From: Panax quinquefolius
Lineage: Eukaryota > Streptophyta > Magnoliopsida > Apiales > Araliaceae
Assembly (NCBI GenBank): GCA_020205615.1
Contig: CM035160.1
Coordinates: 2,784,937 to 2,848,936 of the forward strand
DNA length: 64,000 bases
Reading direction: 5' to 3'
Positions 12,270 to 24,289 of this stretch are shown piece after piece. The notes under the pieces are model-generated. The model was not told the origin of the DNA and searched no databases. It was given only the letters and a program-made list of their open reading frames with translations. A program made the translations under genes and the position numbers. Numbering within the stretch: the stretch's first letter is position 1; each line of letters starts with the position of its first letter.

Positions 12270-12600
12270 GAACGAGGTGATTATGGGTAAGATAATCTTG
12301 AACTCTTGCGAAGTTTATACCTTACTAGATAAGTTCTACCCATTCTTTTATCTCTCTGCTTGTGCTCAACGTTTTAAACTTGACTCGGTGAAATTAGACT
12401 TTGATTTATCGGTGGAGACTCTGGTTAGGCGAAACTTTCGTTACATCCACAGTTTATAAATCTTGCATGATCCAAGTTAGCACTATCACATTACTCTGTT
12501 GATCTTATCTCTTTAAAAATACTTGCTTTTGATGTGATTTTAGGAATTGATTGGTTAACCACTCATCATGCCAAAATTGATTATTTTAAAGTAAAGTTGT
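12270..12600 (+). pseudogene. Element A protease (broken)
   Basis: The frame IILNSCEVYTLLD, then SACAQRFKLDSVKLDFDLSVET, is a plant gypsy aspartic protease. The catalytic DTG and following residues are destroyed: the bases after LLD read out of frame (12328-12345). The later AFDVILGIDWLTTHHA flap-like block is at about 12528-12575. It follows gag in the usual gag-PR-RT order. Confidence 0.75.
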
Positions 12601-12711
12601 TAGTTTTCATATTCCTAACCAACTTTGTCATACTTAATTCAAACAACTAAACCACTAAAATCGATCCACTATCATATCAAACCATAAAGCTATTCATTTA
12701 TTGAAAAGCGG

Positions 12712-13540
12712 ATGTCAAGCTTTCTTATCCCATGTTATGGATTTGAACAAAGACAAGTCGATTTGAATAATATTTCTATTGTTGAGAATTACGATGTATT
12801 TCACGAAGAACTTCGATTCTACCCCGAGCGTGATGTTGAATTCTTTATTGATCTTGGAGAAGTACAAAACCCATTTCTAAAACCCATATCGAATGGCTCT
12901 ATTGAACTTGAGGAGTTAAAAGTCCAACTCTGAGGAATTGTTAGACATAGGTTTCATTCGTCTAGTACATCTCCTTGGGGTGCTCTGTTTTATTTAGTAA
13001 AGAAGAAAGATAGGAGTATGCGACTTTTGTATTAACTACCGAGAATTAAACCATGTCACCATCGAGAATAGGTATCCGCTACCTCGCATTGATGACTGTT
13101 CGACCGATTGCTGAAGGAGCACAATTCTTTTCAAAGATCGATCTTCGATTACGGATATCATCATTGAAGATTAAAAGCGAGGATATTCAAAGGCGCCTTC
13201 GGAACTTCAAGACGGGCATTATGAATTCTTAGTCATGTCTTTTGGATTGACTAATGCTCCTGCTGCTTTCATGGATATGATGAACCGTGTATTCAAGGAA
13301 TATATGGATCAGTTTGTTGTTGTCTTTATTGATAACATCCCCATCTATTCCAAAAGTCGTGAAGATCATGAGCACCATTTGAAGATGATACTTGAAAGGC
13401 TTCGTGAAAACAAGATTTATGCCAAGCTGAAGAAATGTGAGTTATGGCTTGAGGAAGTAGAATTCCTTAGGCACGTGGTGTCAAAACATGGAATATCTGT
13501 TGACCCGGCAAAGATTGAAGCAGTACAAAGTTAGGAGCAA
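12712..13540 (+). pseudogene. Element A reverse transcriptase (broken)
   Basis: A 73-residue open stretch at 12712-12933 covers the linker before RT (VFHEELRFYPERDVEFFIDL). RT fingers follow in several frames ([22 protein letters not shown]-like, about 12965-13055). The palm and thumb read cleanly from 13235 to 13534: [48 protein letters not shown]. The catalytic FIDD box reads FIDN, losing an aspartate, on top of stops and frameshifts. It is inactive. Confidence 0.85.
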
Positions 13541-14140
13541 CCAAAGTCGGTGACCGAAGTGCGTAGCTTTCTGGGCTTAGTTGGTTATTATCGGAGATTC
13601 GTGGAAGGATTTTCTCGAATCGCTACTCCGGTTAACTCTGCTGACTCGGAAAGATACAAAATTCGTATGGGGCGAGGAATGCGAGAAGGGTTTCAAGAGC
13701 TCAAGAGGAGACTCATTTAAGACTGTTGCTCGCAATACCATCCAATGCGGATGGATTTGTTATATCTGGCGATGCTTGCGAAAAGGGTTAGGATGCGTTC
13801 TCATGCAACATGGAAAAGTCATAGCCTTTATGCCTCACGACAACTCAAAGAATATGAGAGAAATTATCCTACTCATGATCTAGAGTTGTGGCAATGTATT
13901 CGCGTTGAAAATTTGGAGACAATACTTGTATGGGGAGAAAGTGGAGATTTATACGGACCATAAAAGCCTCAAATATTTCTTCACCCAAAAGAACTCAACA
14001 TGCGGCAACGACGTTGGCTTGAACTATTGAAGATTACGATCACATTATTGATATCATCACGAAAAAGCGAGCGTAGTAGTTGACGCATTGAGTAGAAGAT
14101 CATATCGCGATACGAGTGCGATATTGTTAATCAAAGGCCC
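13541..14140 (+). pseudogene. Element A RNase H (broken)
   Basis: After the RT-RNase H junction (VRSFLGLVGYYRRF at about 13560-13605), fragments of RNase H are readable: LGCVLMQHGKVIAFMPHDN (about 13780-13845), NYPTHDLEL (13857-13885) and the [16 protein letters not shown] equivalent (about 13930-13975). Frames shift at least four times. The end (RRWLELL, DALSR-like) is at 14010-14095. Confidence 0.75.
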
Positions 14141-14484
14141 ATTTCGTATGACTTGAAAGGATGGAGGTTGAATTAAAGACTCTAGGGACCCACGTGATGA
14201 TGAGCGAATATCTGAGTAGAACCAAACTTTAATCGATAAAGTTAAACTGCTTCAAGCTACGGACATAGGCGATGCGTATGAAGAAGAAAGCGCAAGAAGG
14301 TGTTATTCGAAGCAAGAATCGATGAAGAAGGAATACTTAGATTCAACTCGGACTTTTCTGCTTCTAACGATTACGACTTGAAGCATAGAATCATGATGGA
14401 GGCACACAACACACCGGTTTTGCAATCCATCACCGGGAGTACTAAAATGTATCGTGATATTCGACATACATTTTGGTGGAACAA
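14141..14484 (+). pseudogene. Element A integrase, N-terminal part
   Basis: An open stretch 14300-14509 carries the start of the gypsy integrase zinc-binding domain: RIDEEGILRF, LKHRIMMEAHNTP, then GSTKMYRDIRHTFWWNN. It stops at 14484 inside the domain where the C1 element begins. The remainder of the HHCC domain resumes at 34385 with the next codons. Confidence 0.8.
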
Positions 14485-15391
14485 TGTGAGACCCAGATTT
14501 TATCAATAAAGATTTAAATTTTGTGAAATAATTTTTCAATATTATGGTGTGAATTTGAGATAATATTATAGTTGTGGGTAGTATTTATAAATTTTGCAAA
14601 GTATCTGAGTGGTTATGTTATATTCGATTGGTCGGGAATATTCGGTTTAGCGGGGAATATTAAATAACTGGCAGCTCAATCATTGGTGGACCCCACAATG
14701 TAATTATTGTCGGATCGAGAAAGCGACAAAAATATTTTATTGAAATAACGGCGGAAGTTTTACCGTTGATCTTGTTGAACTACTTCGGTATTAGTAAAAG
14801 TACAAAGAATCGTGTGGTTGCATAGTAGCATACTGGTATTGATTATTGATCTTTATGTGAGAAGTCACCGGTTTGATTCCATTATTATCGATTAATAATA
14901 TGAATTATTATAGCGATAATGACGTTTTGTTTTATTCGTATTATTAACGTAATAAAAGCGAAACATCTTTTATATAAAGCGAATACTTTATTAAAGTTAT
15001 TCTATAAATAGAATATATTATATTTTATTATGCATAGTGTTGCATAGTGTTTTGCATAGTGTTGCATAGTGTTTGCATAGTAAAATGTTTTTATATAAAT
15101 AGAATATATGATATTTTATTTAAAAGATTTTGCTTAAAAATATAGTCAGATTAAAGTAAATCAATCTGAATAGTTTCATGGATTAATTACTATGCATTCT
15201 ATTTTCCTATAAATAGAAGTTCATTCCTTCATTATTTTCTTTACGAATTCCTTTGAAACTCTAGAGAGGGAAATTATAGAGAGAAGTTATAGAGAAAATC
15301 TATAGAGAGAAAGAAGAATGGTATTACGGTACTTCCTTACTTTGATATCCGGTGTCTTTTACGGTAAAGGTATTATTTGTTGTACCCGTAA
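14485..15391 (+). mobile_element. C1 5' LTR, first part
   Basis: 907 bp from the LTR start to the C2 insertion point. It includes GCATAGTGTTT-type short repeats (15030-15085) and TATAAATAG (15208-15216). The last bases CGTAA (15387-15391) are repeated at 26704-26708, where this LTR resumes; the rejoined junction matches the uninterrupted 3' LTR near 32850-32880. Confidence 0.85.
15208..15216 (+). promoter_or_regulatory. LTR TATA box (C1 5' LTR)
   Basis: TATAAATAG. The same box occurs in the sister C LTRs at 16114-16122, 25021-25029 and 32686-32694, each 720-735 bp after the LTR start and just before TTCATTCCTTC or CTCATTCCTTC. It marks the U3/R border, so the hairpin rows lie in transcribed RNA. 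Confidence 0.65.
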
Positions 15392-18300
15392 TGTGAGACC
15401 CTGATTTTATCAATAAAGATTTAAATTTTGTCAAAATAATTTTTAATATTATAGTGTGAATTTGAGATAATATTATAGTTGTGGGTAGTATTTATAAATT
15501 TTGCAAAGTATGCAAGTGGTTATATTATATTCGATTGGTGGGGAATATTAGGTTTAGCGAGGAATATTAAATGACAACAGCTCAATCATTGGTGGACCAC
15601 AATGTAATTATTATCGGATTGAGAAAGCGACAAAAATATTTTATTGAAATAACGGCGGAAGTTTTCAGTAGTTCTTGTTGAACTACTCGGTAGTAAAAAT
15701 ACGATAATACGTGTGGTTGCATAAGTAGCTTTACGGTATTGATTATTGATGCTTATGTGAGAAGTCACTCGGTTTGATTCCATTATTGTCGATTAATAAT
15801 ATGAATTATTATAGCGATAATGACGTTTTGTTTTATTAAGTATTATTAACGTAATAAAAGCGAAACATCTTTTATATAAAATAGAATACTTTATTAAAGT
15901 TATTACATAAATAGAATATATTATATTTTATTATGCATAGTGTTGTATAGTGTTTTGCATAGTATTGCATAGTGTTTGCATAGTAAAATGTTTTTATATA
16001 AATAGAATATATTATATTTTATTTAAAAGATTTTTCTTTAAATATGGACCGTCAGATTAAAGTAAATCAATACTGGATAGTTCATGGATTAATTCTTATG
16101 CATTCCATTTTCCTATAAATAGAAGCTCATTCCTTCTTCCGTTTTTTTCTTACAATTCATTGAAACTACAGAGAGAAATTATAGAGAGAAGCTATAGAGA
16201 AAATTATAGAAAGAAGAAGATTGCTACTTCACTACTTCTATATTAGGTTCTTTTACGGTAAAGGGTGTTATTCTTTCTTCTTGAAGAGAACTTACATTAT
16301 TCCATTCATTATCATTACATTGGAATAACTTTGTAAAAGTGGCGTACCTATCATAACTTTTGTCACGCGGTATACCTATACTTGGTGAAATCCTTATGTT
16401 ATTCCATTGCTTATTATTACATTAGAATAACTTTGTATCTCATGTTTTACCTATACTTGGTGACATTCTTCTATTATTACATTGGAACATCGTATGCGTG
16501 TGTTTTTATAGGACACAGTTCTATTTTTTTATTATTACATTGGAACATCACATGCGTGTGTTTTACAGGACTGGTTAAAATCTTTATCATTACATTGGAA
16601 TATCTATCTGTGTGTTTTCACCGGATCAGTTCCATCTTTATTATTACATTGGAACATCACATCGGTGTGAATTTCACGACACAGTTCCGTTATTATTATT
16701 ACTGTTGGAATAACTTTTATACATCACAATCTGCATGCATGGTGATTTCTTTTGTTATTCCATTCTTTATTATACCCGGTTGGTTAAAACTTTGACTTCT
16801 ATACTCCATGAAATTAGTAGAATATCCTTGATATTTGCGTTTCATCAATATCTTTTCATGGAAATATTCTTACGATCATTCTTGAATTTTACTCTCTGAA
16901 AACGAGATCATGTTGACAATTTGGGCGTTAATAATTCATGGATTAAATAATTCTTGAACTTGTTTTATTGAATTACTATGTCATTGTCATCATCCTCGTG
17001 TTATATGTGGCGCCCCAAAATTAGGTATACGCCACCCATCTTGGGTCGCCACTTACATGGTACATAAATTCAAATACAACTTACTAATATAAGCGTAGGT
17101 GTGCAATACGACATAAAGCGTGAGTTTGAATACAAATTTTGTCTACTAGATATTATACAAACTCAAAAGGAGTCCTCATTACAACTATTATCACACTATT
17201 TCACGTAAGAATAGTGAGGACTACTAATCTTATCCTGCGGACCATTACTGCCGTTCCCAGACTCGTCCCAAATTATGTTCTCATTTCACGAAGAAACGGT
17301 GAAAGAAAAGGTGAGCTCAACTAGCCCAAAGAAGAAATATTATGACTAAGATAATGCGAGAATAAATTATCATTAGCAGCAACGATGTTAAAGCGATAAA
17401 ATACAATAGACAACCGGTTTAAGCTGCGGCGGAATAAGCAATCCATTAAAAGAGTCAAGTAGAGAATAAAGTCTACTATCTTTTAGGTTTTAAAAGGTTT
17501 TCATCAATTTTTATCATTTGAGACTCGACAATAATAAACCACCACATCTAATCATCCACGTACCACGGTCAAGGATTTTCATCAAATTATCAATGGTCGT
17601 GACTATCTTAGAATCACCCCAGTGGTAATCATACCAAAACTATCCATCATTTGCATTACATGTTGGCGAGGACTTTTGTCACATCATTTGTATCAAGTCA
17701 TGATTATACAAGAATGATCCGGTCATAATCATACTAAGTTCATCTATGCTGCGTTAGCAAAGATAACATAATATAACATGAGGATGATGACAATGACATA
17801 GTAATTCAATAAAACAAGTTCAAGAATTATTTAATCCATGAATTATTAACGTCCAAATTGTCAACATGATCTTATTTCGTAGAGTAAAATTCAATAATGA
17901 TCGGAAGAATATTTCCATGAAAAGATCTTTGGATGAAGCGCAAATATCGAGGATATTCTACTAATTTCATGGAGTATAGAAGTCAAAGTTTTAACTTATT
18001 TGGGTATAATAAAGAATGGAATAACAAAAGAAATCACCATGCATGCGGGTGCCAGCATAAGCGAGTTATTCCAACGAGAATAATAATAACGGAACGAGTC
18101 GGTGAAATTCACTGCAAGCGGGATGTTAAACGAGAATAATAAAGATGGAACCAGATCCGGTGTAAAACACACGGACGGGATGTTCTAATGAGAATGATAA
18201 AGGCGGAACCGGTCCGGTGTAAAACACATGAGCAGGATGTTCCAACATGAATAATAGAAGAATGTCACCAAGTATATAGTAAATAGCGTATACTGAGTTA

Positions 18301-20166
18301 TTCCAACAGAATAATAAGCGATGGAATAACATAAGGATTTCACCAAGTATAGGGTATCCGCGATACTGAGTTATGTATAGGGTATGCCACTTTTACGGAG
18401 TTATTCCAATGAATAATAGTGAATGGAATAATGAAGTTCTCTTGAAGAAGAAAGAATAACACCCACTAGTAAAAAGAACCTGAATATAGAAGTAGTGAAG
18501 TAGCGAGAATCTTCTTCTTTTCTATAATTTTTTCTCTATAGCTTCTCTCTATAATTTCTCTCTACAGAGTTTCAATGAATTTAAAGAAAATAATGAAGGA
18601 ATGAGCTTTATTTATAGGAAAATGGAATGCATATAAGAATTAATCCGTGAAGCGGTCAGATTGATTTACTTTAATCGACGGTCCATATTTAAAGAAAAAT
18701 CTTTTAAATAAAATATAATATATTCTATTTATATAAAAACATTTTTTACTATGCAAACACTATGCAATACTATGCAAACACTACGCAATACTATGCAAAA
18801 CACTACGCAAAAAACACTACGCAACACTATGCATAATAAAATATAATATATTCTATTTATAGAATAACTTTAATAAAGTATTACTATTTTATATAAAAGA
18901 TGTTTACATTTTATTACGTTAATAATACTGAATAAAACAAAAGCGTCATTATCATTATAATAATTCATATTATTAATCGTGATAATGGAATCAAAGTGGT
19001 GACTTCTCACATAAGCATCGATAATCAATACTGGTAATGTTTCTTATGCAACCACACGATTATCTTACTTTTACTAAGAGTAGTTCAACAAGTAACCACG
19101 GTAAAACTTCCGCCGTTATTTCAATAAAATATTTTTGTCGTTTTTCCGATCAATCCGGCAATAATTACATTAATGGGGTCCACCAATGATGATTGGTAGT
19201 TATGTAATATTATTCCTAAACCTAAGAATATTCCCGATATCGAATATAATATAACCACTGTGATACTTTTGCAAAATTTATAAATACTACCCACAACTAT
19301 AATATTATCTCAAATTCACACCATAATATTAAAAATTATTTTGACAAAATTTAAATCTTTATTGATAAAATCACGGGGTCTCACATTATATTATGTTATC
19401 TTTGGCTTACGTGCGTAGATGAACTTAGTATGATTATGATTGGGGATCATTCGGTATAATCATGACTTGATATAAATGATGTGATAAAAGTCCTCGATGG
19501 CACGTAATGCGATGATGGATAGTTTTTGGTATGATTATGACCGGGGGTGATTCGGTATAGTCATGACCATTGATAATTTGATGAAAATCCTTGGCCAGTG
19601 ATGCGGGGATGATTAGATGTGGTGGTTTATTTATTAAAATTTGAGTCTCGGTGATAAAAATTGATGAAAACCTTTTAAAACCTAAAAGATAGTAGACTTT
19701 ATTCTCTCTTGACTCTTTTAATGGGTTCTTTATTCATTGCAGATTAAGCTGGTTGTCTATTGTATTTTATCGGTTTAACCTTTGTTGAAGGCTAATGATA
19801 ATTTATTACGCATTATCTTAGTCATAATATTTCTTCTTGGGCTAGTTGAGCTCACCACTTTTTCTTTCATTTTATTCTCTTGAGAAATGAGAACATAAAT
19901 TTGGAGACGAGTCGGGGAGCGGAGTAATGGTCCAGAGGATAGCATTAGTAGTCCTCACTATAATGCAGTGAAATAGTGTGATAATAGTTGTAATGAGGAC
20001 TCCTTTTGAGTTTGTATAATATCTAGTATATAATATTTGTATTCAAACTCACGTTTATGTCGTATTGTACACGGCAGATTATATTAGTAAGTTGTATTTG
20101 AATTTATGTACCATGTAAGTGGCGACCCAAGATGGGTGGCGATATACCTAATTTTAGGGGCGTCGC
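15392..20166 (+). mobile_element. C2 5' LTR (split by a solo LTR)
   Basis: LTR sequence 15392-17005 resumes at 19391 after a minus-strand solo LTR and ends near 20166 (ATTTTAGGGGCGTCGCG, a mutated terminus). Net length about 2.39 kb, matching the 2.41-kb 3' LTR. It contains short repeats 15935-15990, TATAAATAG 16114-16122, TTCCA...TGGAA hairpins 16290-16720 and palindromes 19400-19610. Confidence 0.85.
17006..19385 (-). mobile_element. Solo C-family LTR, minus strand
   Basis: A 2380-bp LTR reading TGTGAGACCCCGTG at 19385 (minus) to GGGGCGCCACA at 17006, with no internal sequence. Flanks TTATA (17001-17005) and TTATA (19386-19390) form a perfect 5-bp duplication, so it is a solo LTR left by recombination of a full copy. 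It is the deepest insertion in the C1/C2 stack. A TATA box sits near 18609-18616 (minus). Confidence 0.9.
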
Positions 20167-20169
20167 GGT

Positions 20170-20180
20170 TGGTATCGAGC
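20170..20180 (+). other. Primer binding site of C2
   Basis: TGGTATCGAGC a few bases after the LTR end; it equals the initiator-tRNA site TGGTATCAGAGC minus one A. The leader continues to the gag ATG at 20351. Confidence 0.7.
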
Positions 20181-20350
20181 TTAGGGATATGATCCACAGC
20201 TAAGATGTGAATAATAGTACTAGGAGGGAGGCGGGGAATTCCTTGTTAGTATGACCTACCTAAAACTATTTGGTATTTAATTGGTCGATCGGAGTATAGG
20301 GATAATATGTGATATGTTAATTAACCCTTATTTTGTGGCGGTGTTTGAAA

Positions 20351-21515
20351 ATGGCATCCGAGAATGTTAAGAATAGCAATGGAGCACGGAGGCTGTTGAT
20401 TCTCCACATATCAATAATCGGGACAATAATGCTGCGGAGGATGGCGATAATCCTCTGTAAACAACAACACCGATCAATTGATGAATGACGATACGTTTAA
20501 AAGGTTTTAGAATTCATGCAACATCGGTAAAGCGACTCTGTCCAAAAGCGTGGGGTGGAAACACGAGAAAACTCTCGAGGCGGTCACCATTAAACAATTC
20601 AAGGAGCTGGGACCACCGGAGTTTAAGGAGAGCCAAAACCACTTACGGCGAAGCATGGATAAAGCAGATTACCAAGATATTTGATGTCTTGGGATGCTCG
20701 AAAGGAGCAAAAGGTTCCTTTTCACGCCTTTATGTTCTTGCGCGAGAGGCGATTCTTGGTGGGAATCGGTAAAAGCGTACTCAACCTCTTTGTCTTGAAG
20801 ATATCTTGGGAGAAGTTCGAGGTACATTCAACGACAAATACTTTCACGAAAGTATTCGCCACATGAAGGAGGTGGAGTTTATCAAGTTGGAACAAAACAA
20901 TATGGCCAGGTCGTCATGATACGAGGCAAAATTTGCGGAGTTATCACGATTCGTCCCCACTTGGTGGATAATGAAAGAGAATGGCGCGAATGTTTTAAGA
21001 GGTTTGAAGCGGAGATACGTCGACATCTTATTTCTCATAAAGCTGTGTTTTTATTCGGATGTTGTAAATAGGGGCTCGATTAGTGGCGATAGCGATAGTC
21101 AGTCAGCCTCAACTAAAAGAAGCGTAAGCAAAATTATAATACCGAAAGTAGTCATCGAGCGGTGACAACAAGCGTGGAGGGAATCAACAGGCGAGATATG
21201 GTAACCACTTGGGTGGTAATCGGGGCCAAAATAATAAGAATGGACATTTCAAGAAAAGGAGATTCAACAATGATGGAAAACGCGTCGACCAAAGACTGTT
21301 GTTAAGGAAGGAGAAGGACCACCTATCATATGCTTCAAATGCGGAGGAGAGGGACACATTAGTCGAAGCTGCGCCATGCCATCCAAAGCATGTTATAATT
21401 GTGGAAGAGAAGGCCACTTAGCTCGATTTTGTCGTTTATTGAAGACGAATTCAACTAGGATGGAGGCACCAAAGGCTGTCCCAGACAAACCAGAGCCGGT
21501 AGTTTAAGAGAGAGC
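20351..21515 (+). pseudogene. gag of C2 (broken, zinc knuckles present)
   Basis: ATG at 20351 starts a gag like that of A (MASENVK). The core is readable in pieces: GPPEFKE at about 20610 and WIKQITKIFDVLGC at about 20655-20700, EVHSTTNTFTKVF near 20820-20865. Two CCHC knuckles are well kept at 21325-21430: [14 protein letters not shown] and [14 protein letters not shown]. Frameshifts separate these pieces. The gag is what would make C2 packageable in trans, but this copy is not translatable in full. Confidence 0.8.
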
Positions 21516-21529
21516 GTTTTTTTTTCTCG

Positions 21530-22265
21530 TGACGAGGAACCTGAATAAAATTATCACGGGTTAGTTATTTATAAATTGCGAAGTCTATACCTTATAAGAT
21601 ACCGGTTCTACCCATTATTTTATCTCTCTTGCTTGCGTTCAACGTTTAAATTTGACTCGGAGAAGTTAGACTTTGACTTATTGGTTGAAACCGTTAGTAG
21701 GAGCCGCCGTTCTGCATTACTATTTTTAAATCTTGTTTGATTCAAATAAACACTTTCCGTTACTGTCGATCTTATCTTTTTGAAAATACTTGCCTTTGAT
21801 GTGATTTTAGGAATCAATTGGTTAACTACTCATCATGCTTTTCGTAAGGTTGTTAGCTTTTATATTCATAACCAACTTTGTTATCTGAATTCAAAGTAAC
21901 CAAACCCTAAAGTTAATCATTTGTTATATCAAGCCATAAGTAAAGAGCCCCAATCCTTTCATTGTTAACTTCCTTTTGTGGAATGCAAGAAGCCGGACTT
22001 TACATGGCGACATCGTGAATGAAGATGGCAAGTTTATAGGTATCATTGTGAGGTCTTATCTAGGTTAAGGGATAGAAGTCACAGTTGGTATCAATGTGAC
22101 GTCTTATCCAAGTCTTGGATGAGAGTAATGTGATTTTGAATGATATTTCTATCATTAATAAATTTCTTGGCGTATTCTTGAAGACTTTCTAGCCTACCCT
22201 AGAGCGTGAAATCGAATTTTGTATTGACCCCGATCAAAACCCATTTCTTAAACCTTCAAATATTT
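21530..22265 (+). pseudogene. C2 protease and linker remnant, ends before RT
   Basis: Protease pieces: NCEVYTL then the catalytic DTGSTH at about 21597-21615, ISLACVQR, LDFDLLVET, and LAFDVILGINWLTTHHA at about 21788-21840. The linker before RT follows (NDISIINKFL, YPRVREIEF-like, QNPFLKPS, about 22135-22260). Element A continues from the same motif into RT; here homology stops and non-coding sequence begins. The copy at 28760-29480 (C1) stops at the same motif, so the RT loss predates the two insertions. Confidence 0.75.
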
Positions 22266-22269
22266 CTCA

Positions 22270-23470
22270 ACTAAAATGAGCAGGTTTTCGTGGTTTATGA
22301 TGAAAGTCATAATAAAAGCATAGGACTGATGAAAATCATGGGTATATGAAGTATTAGTAAGTTTTATGATGAGTTATGTTGGTTAGTATGTGAAAACATG
22401 AAAGTTTCTTAGAAATCACAAAGAGTTGAAAATCGATTTTGGTGAAAAGCGTAACATGAAATTCAATTGACCATATCTCCTATTATATTTTGAATTTTTG
22501 AATGTGGTCAAGTCCTAGAGTTAGATCTATGAGTTACCTAACTAATCCAAGTGGAATTACTGGAAAAGGTGTTGTAGATTTTTGTGTGGACTGATTTTAG
22601 CAAAGGAGGCCAAAGCTGTAAATTTCGAAAATGCTACTGCCTAGAAACTTTAAGGGACTGTTTCGGCCACTTAAATTATGAGAAAAATTCTGGGTTTTTG
22701 GGACATGAAGGTATATGGTATAAAGTACCTCCTGTCCAAAAATGAGCTCATTCTGACTTAAAATGAGCAAGTTACGACTCTTTCAATATTTAGGTTTTTT
22801 CGACGAAAAACGCTATAACCGGAGTTCTATAACTCCGATGACCATGAAATTTAAACTAGAAGCTCACGTTAACATGTGTAAGGTCCTGCCAAGATTTGGG
22901 AATTTTTGGAGTTAAACTTGAGGTAGCTAATTTCTTAAGGAATTAAGTGGAAATTGATTTTTGAAAAATAGTAAATGAATTTTAAAAATTAGAGAAAATA
23001 TATTTTCATTATGGGACTATATTATGCTAAATCCCAGAAAAGAAATATTTTTGGGACTAATTTGGTATTTTTCATGAAAATAGTTTAATTACTGAACATA
23101 TGAGTTAAATATGTTATGTGAAATATGAAAGTTGAAAATAGGATTTTATGGCTAGAGAATCCTATATAGTAGTATATGCATATTTTTTGATGAGGATTTG
23201 ATAATTGGTGATGATATTTTATGAGTATGGCATTTTGAATGATTAAATGCATTATATGGTAAAAGCGTAAACAATTGAGATAAATTGTTTATAAATTTAA
23301 GAAGTGATTAAAATATTATTATAATATTAATGTTATTAGATTATGAGATTATTAAGTGATTGATAACATGGGGATATTCTTGAATCTGGATAAATTACAT
23401 TATAAATGTTTAATATTTATCCTTTATCTCATTTGATTAATTCTTTATATCATTATCCTCGTGTTTATAT
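22270..23470 (+). other. Non-coding spacer of C2 in place of RT/integrase
   Basis: About 1.2 kb with no open frame of note and no pol motif. It is nearly the same as 29500-30680 in C1. The right half (about 22965-23430) is clearly related to 42310-42760 inside a D-type LTR, for example TATGGGACTATATTATGCTA and GATTAAATGCATTA. The left half contains near-palindromic GGAGTTCTATAACTCC (22821-22836). Origin of the left half is unknown. Confidence 0.7.
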
Positions 23471-23479
23471 TATGTTGAA

Positions 23480-24210
23480 AGTCATCGTGGCACTGTAGTG
23501 CATAGATGGACTTGGTATGATTATGACCACGGATTATCTTGGTATAATCATGTAGTAATTGAATACACAATTATCTTTGGTAGTAGTGCATGGATAATTT
23601 GTGGTCGTGATCTTAATGAATACACGATTATCTTTGGTAGTAGTGCATGGATAATTTGTGGTCGTGATCTTAATGAATACACAATTATCTTTGGTAGTAG
23701 TGCATGGATAATTTGTGGTCGTGATCTTAATGAATACTACGATTATCTTGGCCGTAGTAGTGCATGGATAATTTGTGGTCGTGATCTTAATGAATACACA
23801 ATTATCTTTGGTAGTAGTGCATGGATAATTTGTGGTCGTGATCTTAATGAATATCCTTGGCACGTAGTGCGGGGATGATTCGATGATATGGATTAATTAT
23901 TGAATTTGAGTCTCAAAGCAATGAAATATTAATTCATGGATGTGGTAAAAGTCATCTTTGGTAGTAGTGCATTGATAGACTTGGTATGATTATGACCACG
24001 GATTATTCGGTATAATCATGGCCAGTAATTGAAAAACACGAATATCTTTTTAGCGAGTAGTGCATGGATAATTCATGGTTGTGATCTTATTAATTTGAGT
24101 CTCAGTATTATTGGTTTTCTGATTATATATCTTTGGGCTGTAGTGCAAAGATGAATTGTTAATGAATATCTTTGGTAGGATTGCAAAGATGAATTTAATG
24201 TTTTCAACGA
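23480..24210 (+). repeat. Palindrome array of C2 (57-bp units)
   Basis: Core of five near-identical 57-bp units at about 23565-23850, each with stem ATTATC...GATAAT around a TTTGGTAGTAGTGCATG loop, followed by TTGTGGTCGTGATC. Degenerate single units with other stems flank them: CATC...GATG (23483-23510), ATCC...GGAT (23856-23878), ATCTTTG...CAAAGAT (24130-24195). Hairpins of the ATGATTAT...ATAATCAT kind lie at 23516-23551 and 23976-24010. The array lies just upstream of the polypurine tract. Confidence 0.85.
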
Positions 24211-24276
24211 TAAAGGTATTGAGGTATCCTCACCTCTTTATCATACAGTGCGTACCCTAATTTCGGTGAAATTCCA

Positions 24277-24289
24277 TAAGGAGGGAGAT
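24277..24289 (+). other. Polypurine tract of C2
   Basis: AAGGAGGGAGAT directly before the 3' LTR; plus-strand DNA synthesis primer. The preceding bases (24215-24275) keep the last codons of a lost chromodomain ORF (RYPHL-like), as in element A at 38985-39045. Confidence 0.75.

Noticed and set aside
16382..16795. Hydrophobic 137-residue frame resembling a membrane protein (also 25253-25603, 26788-27126, 32828-33289)
   Set aside because: Comes from TTATTATTACATTGGAA hairpin repeats in the C LTR; the frame differs between copies.
23498..23878. 126-residue open frame with five repeats of EYTIIFGSSAWIICGRDLN, and a mirror frame on the other strand
   Set aside because: It is the 57-bp palindrome array read in a frame divisible by three. 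The sister array at 30785-31485 has variable unit length and no conserved frame.
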